The notes under the pieces were generated by a model. That model did no database searches. It had not been told where the DNA came from and was given only the letters and a program-made list of their open reading frames with translations. A program made the translations under genes and the position numbers. From Symsagittifera roscoffensis (Eukaryota; Xenacoelomorpha; Acoela; Convolutidae): DNA of 64,000 nt. The DNA lies in the NCBI RefSeq assembly GCF_963678635.1, contig NC_087068.1, positions 5,919,563-5,983,562 of the forward strand. Reading direction: 5' to 3'. This document shows positions 50,943 to 60,500 of this stretch, piece by piece; the stretch's first letter is position 1; every line of letters starts with the position of its first letter.

Positions 50943-52748
50943 TTAGTCGTCGGGGAAAAAACCGTGGGGGAAGATGTCATGAATTAGTTCTGAAGTTGTT
51001 AGTAGTTTAGCTAAGATGCGTATGATATTTTTAGTTTGAAGCAGTGGCCAAAGCAATTGAAGTGCCTTAATAGTGGTTAGTTCTTCAGTGCCAACTGCAA
51101 ACTCATAAGGTGTGTTTTGGATTAGATTATATAATTTGTGATTGAATTTAGTGTTGTGGATGAATTCTAAAATTGGGATTTCTATGGGTTGTACAAACTC
51201 GTGCGGGATAAGGAAGGGTCGGGATTCTTCGGCGTTGAAGGTCTTGGTGATGGGACAGAAGATGTACATTTGGGTTATGGGGTCATAATTACGAAGAATA
51301 CCATGAAGGTTAGTATCTTTAATGCAATATGTGAAATTTAGGAAAAATGGTGAAGTGTATTTGGAATTAATGAATTGAAAACGATGGTGTGGTTGTCTAG
51401 AGGGTGTGTGTAGGTCAAAGTGATTTTGGATGAAGCGATAATAACTATATGTGTGGGTTTGTTTAGTGCGCAACATAATATCGTGTGAGCAGTGTAAATA
51501 TCTTTCGTGTGGTGCAAGGAAATGAAAGGTTAGTGAAAATATTTGGAAGCGTTCTTTAAAACTTTCGTATGCTTGTGTGTCTGTTAGTGCTTCTGAAATA
51601 ATGTGATCAAACTTTCGGTCGAAGATGTTTAGTGTAAATATATATGGTGTCTTGATGAAAAATTTCTCGGTAATTTGTGGATTAGCGAAGCGATCGTCGT
51701 CTAAGAATTGATCTTGGTTAGCTCTGATGATGTTGTGATCATAGTATTCGAGTGTATATTCGTTAGCTCTAGGTGCAGTGTGTGTTTTTAGTGATTTTTT
51801 ATAACCAACGTCAGTAAATTGTCTAGGTGTTAGTGGTGTAGTGAGTCGATATAGCATGTCCGTATTTCGCTCTATATCGATGTGAGTGTTAGATAAAGGT
51901 AAGCAAAGAGGGTTAGTAAAATGATAATATGAGGTCCAAGAGAGAGTGGGCATTAAAACGTATTCATCTACAAAGTTGCGTGTTTCGTTAGTGTCGTGGG
52001 GGGTATTTAAGGTGTATTGTGGGAATGAGGGTAAGGTGATGGCTAAAAATTCTTTTGTGTTAGTATGCTTGGGGTGGTTGATGTATTCACGGGCTGTTCC
52101 TGGTTTTGCTGGGAAAGGATGGTTGGGGAACTTTCTTTTAAAAGTGCGGTAAGCTCTATTAGTGTTGTGTGAAGATTCAGTTGATGTGGATGATGGTGCT
52201 AATGATTCAGTATAATTTGAAGAGGGTGTAGGGGTAGGGGGATTGGATGAATTTATAGTGGAGGAGATTTGGTTTATGGTTGGGGTATTAAGGTGGTAGG
52301 GTTGTTGTTGAAGGGTAATAAAATTATCTAGCTCTGGGGAGATTCGGGGGGTGTCTGGAGAATGAGATGATTGGTCAGAATGGTATGAGGAGTAGGTTGG
52401 GGTAACTTGGGAAGCATAAGAGGGCGTGGGAGTGATTGGGTCAGGGTTATTGGATAATATGGGTTGAAAAGGGGGTTGAGAAAAATTAGAAGAGTTATGA
52501 AAATTATTGGATGGGGATGGTTCTGAGTCGGCAAATTCATCGGGGGTTTCAATATTCGGGTTATTGAGTTGTGAGATGGAATATAAAACTGAGATGTGTG
52601 AATTAGTGTCGGAATTCATGCCTGATGTTACATTACTAGATGGAAAATCGGGTGGCGGAAAAGCAAAAAGTGGTATTATTGGGATTGGAGAGGTAAGATT
52701 GGTTGGGTGGGAATTTGATCGGTGTAGTGATCCAAGTTGGCGGCTCAT
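50943..52748 (-). CDS. 601-codon 3' ORF of unknown function in the Ty3/gypsy-type element
   Basis: Starts at an ATG overlapping the TGA of the frame before it (ATGA at 52,745-52,748), suggesting coupled translation. Residues 1-200 are Pro/Ser/Asn/Thr-rich and probably disordered. Residues about 205-601 are globular-looking, rich in His, Tyr and Phe, with few Cys and no obvious transmembrane helix or known motif. I do not recognise it. Its position after the envelope is where complex retroviruses keep accessory genes. The frame is free of stops for 1.8 kb, so it is under coding constraint or very recent. Confidence 0.75.
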   Translation of the reverse strand: MSRQLGSLHRSNSHPTNLTSPIPIIPLFAFPPPDFPSSNVTSGMNSDTNSHISVLYSISQLNNPNIETPDEFADSEPSPSNNFHNSSNFSQPPFQPILSNNPDPITPTPSYASQVTPTYSSYHSDQSSHSPDTPRISPELDNFITLQQQPYHLNTPTINQISSTINSSNPPTPTPSSNYTESLAPSSTSTESSHNTNRAYRTFKRKFPNHPFPAKPGTAREYINHPKHTNTKEFLAITLPSFPQYTLNTPHDTNETRNFVDEYVLMPTLSWTSYYHFTNPLCLPLSNTHIDIERNTDMLYRLTTPLTPRQFTDVGYKKSLKTHTAPRANEYTLEYYDHNIIRANQDQFLDDDRFANPQITEKFFIKTPYIFTLNIFDRKFDHIISEALTDTQAYESFKERFQIFSLTFHFLAPHERYLHCSHDIMLRTKQTHTYSYYRFIQNHFDLHTPSRQPHHRFQFINSKYTSPFFLNFTYCIKDTNLHGILRNYDPITQMYIFCPITKTFNAEESRPFLIPHEFVQPIEIPILEFIHNTKFNHKLYNLIQNTPYEFAVGTEELTTIKALQLLWPLLQTKNIIRILAKLLTTSELIHDIFPHGFFPDD

Positions 52749-53242
52749 CGTGGGCTAAAAAAATGATTATTTTGAGACTGAAAAGCGGTGGTATGGGGTT
52801 GTTCAATAATTTGTTCATAAGTATTATCATCTTGTGACTGGTGTGTCATTATATGTTGAATGGGACTTTGTGATGTGGTGAGTCGAAAATTTGGATTATG
52901 TGTGATGGCTAAATTTCGAAAATTTCGTGGGACTAGGGATAGTGGATGGTTATTTGGTAGGGGTGGTAATTGTGGTGCCGTTGGCGTTATGTCTACATTG
53001 TTATGTTCTTCGTCGTATGTATTTTGTCGTGTTGTTATTTTTGTGTTATATTCTTTTATTTGTGCGTCTAAAAGAATTTTGTTTATAGATGTAGAAAAGA
53101 TTCCAAAAAATCCTGCAAAGAGTATGCGTGCTACGCTTGCTTGTCTGTTTACTTGTGTGTGTATAGCACATGTGTTGTAGATTCCTTTTAAAAGTGAGAA
53201 AAGAAATCCAATAAAGTTAAACATTGCGTATAAAATAGTCAA
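52745..53242 (-). CDS. Membrane-anchor and tail frame following the envelope ORF
   Basis: 165 codons from the first ATG; the frame itself is open from about 53,345, overlapping the end of the 697-codon glycoprotein by about 75 bases in the -1 frame. Hydrophobic segments occur near the start ('FNFIGFLFSLLKGI') and at about residues 36-58 ('RILFAGFFGIFSTSINKILL'). A polar Pro/Asn-rich tail follows. This looks like the transmembrane and cytoplasmic part of the glycoprotein, reached by a frame change, or separated from it by a recent 1-base change. Confidence 0.65.
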   Translation of the reverse strand: MTILYAMFNFIGFLFSLLKGIYNTCAIHTQVNRQASVARILFAGFFGIFSTSINKILLDAQIKEYNTKITTRQNTYDEEHNNVDITPTAPQLPPLPNNHPLSLVPRNFRNLAITHNPNFRLTTSQSPIQHIMTHQSQDDNTYEQIIEQPHTTAFQSQNNHFFSPR

Positions 53243-53268
53243 TTTTTCTAAGATGTAGTAGGGCCATC

Positions 53269-55362
53269 CTAGAAAATCGAGGATCTCATTTTTGAGTGTA
53301 ACAAAGCTAAAAATGTTAATTGGTGATATATCTTGGGGACGGTATTTTCACCGTTTAGATATATATAATCTTTAATGTCTTTAAAATATCCGCTATAGTC
53401 TTGCGTGTAGATATCGGCAAATCCTGCGGTTTCTGCAAGTTTGCGTAAATTTTGGTCTATTGATTGTCTTTGTATAGTGTCCAATTGTGTTAATAATTCT
53501 TGGAATTGTTGTGTTCTAATGTGATGTTGAATATCTGATTTTGAATAGATTCCTATTGATTGTAAGTCTATATTTGGGTTTCGAGCAATAGCGCGAATGC
53601 TTTCTGGTGAAAATTTTTTGAGTGATTGCATTAATGTGGGATATGGAGTGAGAAGATAATATTTATTTTCATCAGGGTTTAGTTGTACTACATTGTGGCT
53701 GTTTTCTGATCCACATGGGACTGCGGTATCCCAGAAATAGGTTCTTCGTGAAAGTGTATCCACGAAATGTACTTTATTCTTATAAAAGATAGGGATTCTT
53801 TTATAACATCTTTTATCTTCAAAAACGTATAGTGGTGATATTTTTTTAGTACAAGTATAAAACCATAAGATGTTTCCTTCATAGTCTAAAAAATTTGATC
53901 TATTTCCAGATAATAAGTATCCTGCATAGGGTATTTTTAATACTGCTAGTGCAAGTGATTGTAATATTTGTGTTCGTTCTAATTCGCATAGTTGGTGTAG
54001 TGTTTCTAATTCGGAGAGTGACATTTCTTGAAAAATTCGGCTAATTGTATAATCTAGTTTCATATCTAAATGAATATCATAGTGGATATTACCGAAATAT
54101 GTAGTATTCATTAGTGATAATTCTTGTAAGCGTGTGCTTCTGGTGTCATGGGGTTTTAGATGTCCACCAGGTTGTCCGTTGCTTTTTTCAAAATTAACTG
54201 GTATATAGGATGTTCCTTCGTTTGGAGGATGACCTGTGGCATATGGGTCGATTTTTACTTTTCCAGTGGTCATGTCGAATCCTTTTTCGTATTCAACTAA
54301 TATTTCAGAGTATTGTGTTCTGTGAAGTGGATTCCTGTATTTACATGCAAGTTCTGTTTCTTGATATATTTGAAAACGTGTCAATTTATTTTCTATATTG
54401 TCTATGTTTCTAAAATTAGAACTTAGTTTTCGTGATGGATGGACTTGTTCATATGGAATTGATTGTATAAAATATTTTTCGTGAAATTTTATCATACGAG
54501 CGTGTATTTTTGCTACTTGAAATGTTGTACATGTATCTTCGGGGAACCAAACAATTGTTGCTTGTGTTCTCGTTGTAGGGTCGCAATAACCTTGATCATT
54601 TTTACAAGGTAATCGGATTCCTTGATAGATCATTGTATTATCTGATAAATCTCGTGTTAGTTGTATTTTTTCGAGTTGTATTTTCCAATCAAAAAACATT
54701 ATTTCTTGGTATCCTTTATTTTTTGTGTCTGCTTTGCAGTTTGATGGGTTATTTATACCAATGTGTGGTATCCAATGTTTATCGTGTAGGTCATAGGTTA
54801 ATCGTCCGTGTGCGCCGTTATACGGGTATTTTTCGTCTAGTTTTATATGTCCTTGGTGTCTTTCAAGTTGTGATTGATGTACAGAGTCTGAAAAAACTTG
54901 AAAATTAACTAACTTTCTTTGGGAGTTTTTATTTTGTGTGATGTTTAGTCTAAGTAATTCATTTTTACAATCGTCGGGATTGAGATGTAAAAGACGTTCT
55001 ATATTACTTTGATAGAATGATTCATGGTCAAGTCGGTTTTTGTTTCCGTTCGAGACTTGTGAACAATGTACTTTCTTTTCGGAAAATGTTGCTGTGAATT
55101 TATAACCTGTAACTGTTGTTGCTCGGGCTTTTGAATAGAGTGTTGCTATTACATCTGTGGTTTCTATAGCTTGTGGTTCTGTTTCACATTGTGATACTTG
55201 ATTTATTGCATATTTATGTAGTGTTTTTTGTTCATTTTCTTCACAATCGTAATGTGTTACTAATAAATCTTGTGGTCCTGTACGAGGGGAAGGGTTTATG
55301 TTTTGATTTGAGATTACTAGAAAAAGGAGTTGGAGAAAAATTAATAATTTTAGAATATACAT
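53269..55362 (-). CDS. env: Envelope-like glycoprotein (ectodomain) of the Ty3/gypsy-type element
   Basis: 697 codons. Residues 1-19 form a clear signal peptide ('MYILKLLIFLQLLFLVISNQ' region). The ectodomain has scattered Cys, several N-glycosylation sequons (e.g. 'LNITQ', 'NTTY', 'NRSN') and a Cys-rich block at about residues 500-555 ('ILWFYTCTKK', 'RCYKRIPIFY', 'AVPCGSEN'). The layout recalls glycoproteins of Jingchuvirales-type negative-strand viruses, which some retroelements have captured; this is pattern recognition, not a search result. No transmembrane helix is present before the stop; one lies in the overlapping -1 frame. Confidence 0.75.
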   Translation of the reverse strand: MYILKLLIFLQLLFLVISNQNINPSPRTGPQDLLVTHYDCEENEQKTLHKYAINQVSQCETEPQAIETTDVIATLYSKARATTVTGYKFTATFSEKKVHCSQVSNGNKNRLDHESFYQSNIERLLHLNPDDCKNELLRLNITQNKNSQRKLVNFQVFSDSVHQSQLERHQGHIKLDEKYPYNGAHGRLTYDLHDKHWIPHIGINNPSNCKADTKNKGYQEIMFFDWKIQLEKIQLTRDLSDNTMIYQGIRLPCKNDQGYCDPTTRTQATIVWFPEDTCTTFQVAKIHARMIKFHEKYFIQSIPYEQVHPSRKLSSNFRNIDNIENKLTRFQIYQETELACKYRNPLHRTQYSEILVEYEKGFDMTTGKVKIDPYATGHPPNEGTSYIPVNFEKSNGQPGGHLKPHDTRSTRLQELSLMNTTYFGNIHYDIHLDMKLDYTISRIFQEMSLSELETLHQLCELERTQILQSLALAVLKIPYAGYLLSGNRSNFLDYEGNILWFYTCTKKISPLYVFEDKRCYKRIPIFYKNKVHFVDTLSRRTYFWDTAVPCGSENSHNVVQLNPDENKYYLLTPYPTLMQSLKKFSPESIRAIARNPNIDLQSIGIYSKSDIQHHIRTQQFQELLTQLDTIQRQSIDQNLRKLAETAGFADIYTQDYSGYFKDIKDYIYLNGENTVPKIYHQLTFLALLHSKMRSSIF

Positions 55363-56486
55363 GTGTATGATAATCCTGAGTATGGATTATAAAATGTAAT
55401 ATAGCCAATTGTGTTTTTGGTATATCTGTCGTATTTGTATATTACTTCAGTAGTTATAAACGGTGGTGGTAGTGATTGAGCTGTTATGTTAGGTGGGTTT
55501 AATGGGTAGGGATGTTGGGTAATATTATTTAACTTAACTGTGATTTCAAACTTTAATTGTAAACTGTTTTGTTGGAGTATTTGAATATTGTGATCACGGA
55601 TATCGTTGTGAATATCTTGGCGATATTGTAATCTATTAAGTGCCCAGTTATGAAGGCGGTTACTTTCTTGATGTTGTCCAAATAGTGGTGGAGGTGCTGT
55701 AAATGTATTCCAATCTAGTCTTAAAGGAATATTTGTTGTTGATTGTTCTCGATATCTGGCGTCGAGATTATTTGGAAAATTTAAGTTAAAAGGTGGTGGT
55801 GAAATCTGGCTTATTGATGGTGTTGATGGTAGTGATAATGTTTCTGGTAGTGATGAGGATGTTGTTGTATCCGTAGAAATATCTATGGGGTCATTGACTA
55901 AATTTGGTTCACCTTGTGTAAATGAATGTGTAGTCCAATATGGAAATCGTGATGTTTGGTTTGTGGGGTTGAAAGGATTTTCACGTATTTGCTCAGATGT
56001 TGGTGTTGAACCTAAGTAATCTGATGGTAGGCTTGAGGTGCTACGTTGTGAAAGAAGCGTAGGGGTTTCTGGTAATATACCAATGGGGTTTTCTGGAGTG
56101 TTTTGTGATGGGGATTGAGGTATATCAAAATGAACTCGGGGAGTTTGAAGATTTCTGTTTCGTCGAGGATGTATAATTTGTCTATTTATTTCGACTGTAT
56201 TTTGGTTTTGACTAGAATTTCTTATTCTACTTAGTTCTTTTGGTAGTGTTGGGTATAGGTTATATGTTGGTTCGCTTAAAGGTGCTTGTCGTTGAACTGG
56301 TTCTAGTGGTTCTGATAAACGAGCATGTCGTTCTTCAAAAGTGTATGGATTGTCTTGAAAAGAAATTCGTGTAGATGTTTGAGGATTTTGAGTAGTTGAA
56401 GGTGGTGTTTGGTTATCTTGGGATGATGTCGGTGAAGACTGATTCTGTGACTGTTGGGTAGCAATTTTTGATGGATTTTTGAATTG
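55350..56486 (-). CDS. 378-codon open frame without any ATG, before env
   Basis: I checked every codon: the frame is free of stops from 56,486 down to the TAA at 55,352-55,350 and contains no ATG at all. It overlaps the start of env by 13 bases. The first 250 residues are Ser/Pro/Thr/Gln-rich ('QNQSSPTSSQDNQ'), followed by a more structured part ('NRLHNWALNRLQYRQDIHND', 'LKFEITVKLNN', 'YKYDRYTKNTIGYITFYNP'). A frame of this length with biased composition is very unlikely by chance in this AT-rich DNA. It must be expressed by splicing, by frameshift or from a non-ATG start. Confidence 0.7.
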   Translation of the reverse strand, partial: QFKNPSKIATQQSQNQSSPTSSQDNQTPPSTTQNPQTSTRISFQDNPYTFEERHARLSEPLEPVQRQAPLSEPTYNLYPTLPKELSRIRNSSQNQNTVEINRQIIHPRRNRNLQTPRVHFDIPQSPSQNTPENPIGILPETPTLLSQRSTSSLPSDYLGSTPTSEQIRENPFNPTNQTSRFPYWTTHSFTQGEPNLVNDPIDISTDTTTSSSLPETLSLPSTPSISQISPPPFNLNFPNNLDARYREQSTTNIPLRLDWNTFTAPPPLFGQHQESNRLHNWALNRLQYRQDIHNDIRDHNIQILQQNSLQLKFEITVKLNNITQHPYPLNPPNITAQSLPPPFITTEVIYKYDRYTKNTIGYITFYNPYSGLSYTCIF

Positions 56487-56491
56487 TTACT

Positions 56492-56680
56492 TTAGTGGGA
56501 AGGTTTATGTTTATTATAGTATTCTTCCAAAAAAAGAATTAGAAGGATTGTTGCTAGGGCAAATGTGAAGATTGCTTTCTTTATACATTTACATATTGTC
56601 AAAATGAGGGATGATAAAAATGTTATGAAAATTACAAACAATAAAAAAATATCGGTTCTACTGAAAATTGTTCGTATCAT
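56492..56680 (-). CDS. Small membrane ORF 2 of the Ty3/gypsy-type element
   Basis: 62 codons. A hydrophobic helix spans about residues 10-30 ('DIFLLFVIFITFLSSLILTI') and a second about 36-51 ('AIFTFALATILLILFL'), with a short charged tail. Its ATG overlaps the TGA of the ORF before it (ATGA at 56,677-56,680). It resembles small viral membrane proteins in layout only. AT-rich DNA readily encodes hydrophobic residues, so function is uncertain. Confidence 0.5.
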   Translation of the reverse strand: MIRTIFSRTDIFLLFVIFITFLSSLILTICKCIKKAIFTFALATILLILFLEEYYNKHKPSH

Positions 56681-56907
56681 TTAGACAAGTTATATAAATC
56701 GTACCTGTGGATATAATCAAGGGTTTTGGAAAGTTGGAGGAATAGTTCGAGTATAGTGTAGAAAATTAAAAAAATGTTACAAAAAATGATTAGGATTATT
56801 AGAAAAGATTCAAGTATATCAAAAAGAAATATTATAAAGGTTTCAAGTATTGTAAAAAAATGTTTAAGATTTATGAGTATTTGAGTAACTGATTGAGAGA
56901 AGAGCAT
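56677..56907 (-). CDS. Small membrane ORF 1 of the Ty3/gypsy-type element
   Basis: 76 codons, almost wholly hydrophobic from residue 8 to 60 (runs of Phe, Ile and Leu), then a polar end. First ORF after Gag-Pol, separated from it by about 600 bp. Overlaps the next small ORF through ATGA. Confidence 0.5.
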   Translation of the reverse strand: MLFSQSVTQILINLKHFFTILETFIIFLFDILESFLIILIIFCNIFLIFYTILELFLQLSKTLDYIHRYDLYNLSK

Positions 56908-57504
56908 TTAAGAAATGATCTCTTGGTCGAATATTTTTTGCTGTTTGAGGCGATTTTCTAGTGTGGTCGGATTATTTATTAGTTTTTTGACAAGTGGGTT
57001 GAGTTTTGTAAAAAATTGTTGGGGGCAATTTTCATGGTGACTGGGAGGTCGTCTTTTTCTTTATTTTTGTTTGTCAAATGATCCGGGGTATGGTGAGATT
57101 TTTATACTTTAGGCTAATTAAAATGTTCATTTTGTTACTTTAGGCTAAGTTAACAAATTTGCTTTGGGGGTATTCGTGGTCTGAGTTGGGGAAATATTGT
57201 TGATCTTTGGGTTATTAGATAAGGGAGGGGTACGGTATTATGGTGATATTTATTTTAGTTGTCAAGTTGGAGTGGTTTGCTTATTTTTGACCTGGAGGTC
57301 GTAAAGTTATAGTTATAGATGTGCCTGGAGTTCTATATGATTCGTCTAATTGGTCTTAGTTTGAGTTAGAGAAAGTGACGGATTGGATGAATCCTATTGG
57401 TCTATTTTGAACTAGAATTATTACGTACTTGTCAGCATGTTATTTTGAAAAATGTAAATGAAAAATGTTTCGGAGGTTTCAAGATTGTGAAGCAAATGTT
57501 AAAA
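56908..57504 (-). other. Non-coding gap between pol and the small membrane ORFs
   Basis: About 600 bp with no open frame worth naming. It may contain signals for a subgenomic or spliced RNA for the downstream ORFs, but no splice acceptor stands out. Confidence 0.5.
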
Positions 57505-60500
57505 TTACTTTTGAAATTCCACTTTCTTTAAAATTTTAGATTGGGGGATGAATATTTTATAGTTTTTACGTGGTTGATTTCGGAGTCTTGTTGTTTTTCT
57601 ATTTTCTGATTTGTCGATTTGTTCTTGGGGTATTATTTGTTCGGTCATTTTTCTATTTTTTCTTTGTTTTGGAGATTCTTTATGGTTTTGTGTATTGTTT
57701 TTGGTGGCGGTTGGTTTTGTGTTTTGATTTTCGGTGGGGTTATCATTTTGTTCTGTGTTTTTCAGATGTGGTTCATTTTGAATGATTTTTAATCCTGTGA
57801 AAGAATATAATTGAGTTAATTCGCGGAGTGCGTATTCTTTTGGGTAATAAGGTAATAGGTTGTTTCGATGTTGAACGGAGGCTGGTGTAAGACGTGAATT
57901 GATTTGTTCATTAATGTTTTGTCTTTGTAATAACTTTTTTGTTATTTTTTGATAAATTTCATTGTGTTTTTTATCTCTATTTAGAATCCATTCGGTGTGT
58001 GTACCGGAGGCTAGTTTAAGAATTTGTGGGTGATGAAAATGATCTTCATCGTGTGTATGTAAAGGTAGGTTATAACAAATTGAGTCTTTATTTGGTTGAC
58101 AATAACCTTGTGCGTTTTTATGAGAATTTGCTGTAAACATTATTGGTTTGCGTGGCTTTTGGTTAAAAACCATTTCGTATGGTGACATTCCTAAAGTTGT
58201 CGTAATTTGTGAATTATATGCTAAGGGAAATAATTTTACATCTGCTGACCATTCGGTATATTTTGTATCATTTCCGTTGATGATACATCTAAGATATTCT
58301 TGTAATGAACGGTTCATACCTTCGACTAAGCCGTTTGTCCAAGGTGCATGAGATGTACGTGGTTTGTGTTTAATGTTATATAAATGACATAGTGTGATAA
58401 TTTCATTATTTATGAATTCTGTACCGTTGTCTGTAACTAAAATTTCTGGTAGTCCGAATTTTGCTATCCAGTGTTCATAGAGTGTTGTGTAAGCGTAATA
58501 AGCGTTACAATGTGGTACTGGGTTAAGTGCTACATAATGTGTAAATGCGTCAACAATTACCATAATGTAGGAGTTTCCTTCTGATGAGGGTGAAATTGGT
58601 CCTTTGGTATCAAATGAGATACGATGGTTAAAGTACAAGCTTTGTCCTTTAAAATCTTGTTTTTGTGCTATTTGTTTTTGATTTGGGTAAGGTTTATTTA
58701 GTTGACATACTATACAATCATTGCATAGTACTTTTATCCAAATTGGTGCATTTGGGAAATAAAAGTTTTGTATAAAATTTGAATATGTTTTTTCTGATTC
58801 AGAGTGTCCTTTAATATTTTGTGTATGTGAAATATTAAAAGCTATAAGAATCATACTTAAAGGGAGACATGGAACTGTAGATTCATTCAGGTTATACTCT
58901 AAAAGGTCTGTATTTTCGTTAATTGTTGTGTTGTTAAATTTGCGAAAGTATCGGAGGAGTGTTTTGTTTCCTAGAATGGTTGAATCTGCTTTGATAGGTT
59001 TAGTTTTATATTTGTGCCATGATTTCAGTTGTCGAATTACTGGGTCAAGGTTTTGATATTGTTTCAGTGTTGAAATTGTAATTATTTCTGTTAGGGGGAG
59101 AAAAATGTTTTCGATTTCTAATTTAGATAAGGGTATTGTATCAAGTGGGTCGTGAAGGTCAAAAACTTGATTTATTGTGTATTTTGAATCATTTGTTTGT
59201 GGTCCTGATAAATTTATTTTATCAGTTAAATCTTCTTTTTCAATTAGTGGAAAATGGTCTTTCTTAGGCGGGTGTTGTTTTGTTCGTTTTTGTTGGGTGT
59301 TATTTTTTATCCATTGAGAATATGGGATTGGTTTGAAAGTTGATGTTCCAAGTAAATCAACTTCATAATGATTATTTTGACAATCTAAATAAAGTGGGAA
59401 ATGTTGTAAACTATTTATTTGTGATTGTTCAATATCAGTTTTTACTGCATATTTGCATTCCAATCGGGGTGATGTTTCGTTTTCTGCAAGGTAGAATTTT
59501 ATGTTTTTGGGTATTTCAACTGTTGTTTTTCGTGTAAGTAATTCAGGTGGTGTATTTCGACTTAAGGTGTCTGGTAATGCAAGATTTTTTCCTGCAGTCC
59601 AAACTATATGTAAGTTTGGAAATTTCATTAGAATTAGTTGAAATCTGTAAACTCGGTGGTTTGGGTTAGATTTTTGTGTAAAGAGAAAGATAATTGGTTT
59701 ATGGTCTGTGAATAGAACTGTTGGATGTTTTGATCCAAGTATCAGAAATTCATATTCTGTCAGTGTATATATTATGGCTGTACATTCTCTCATTAGAGTT
59801 GAGAGTCGTAGCTCTGCTTGAGTGAATAATCGAGAATTTTCTGATATGAGGTTCATTTTATTTGTACCATTATGTGATTGTAATAGTGCTGCACCGATGC
59901 CAAAGTTCGAAGCATCGCACATTGCATAAAATGGTTGATTTGAATCTGGAATTGTGTTTGAAATTTGTTCAGTTAAAAGTTTCTTTACTTCTTCAAATCG
60001 TGTTTGATGTTCTGTGTTCCATTCAAAATTATTTTGTTGTCTAAGGATGTTATAAAATGGTCGTAGATATAATTGCATTTTATAAACATATTTACTTAAA
60101 AAGTTTAACATTCCAAGAAATTCTTGGATTTTCTTTTTATTTGTTGGTGGTTGAAGTTTTTGAATAGCGTCAATGCGTGATTTCAATGGAGTGATTGTTT
60201 TTCTTTCTATATTATGTCCTAAGAATTTAACTCTTGTCAAAAAGAAGTGTGATTTATCGGGGGCGGCCTTCAGATTTTCGTTCTGAAGTATTTGGTGATA
60301 TTTTTCTAAAACATTGAACATCTCGTCTTTTGTTTGTGATTGCATAAAAACATCGTCTAAATAGGTGATTGCGTTTTTCTTGAGTATCAGTGGTCTAAAA
60401 ATTTTGCTCATAAAAGCTGAAAATGCTGCTGGTCCTATGGATATTCCATAGAATAAGCGGTTGAATTCATATTGTTGGTTTCCGATAACAAATTGTGTTA

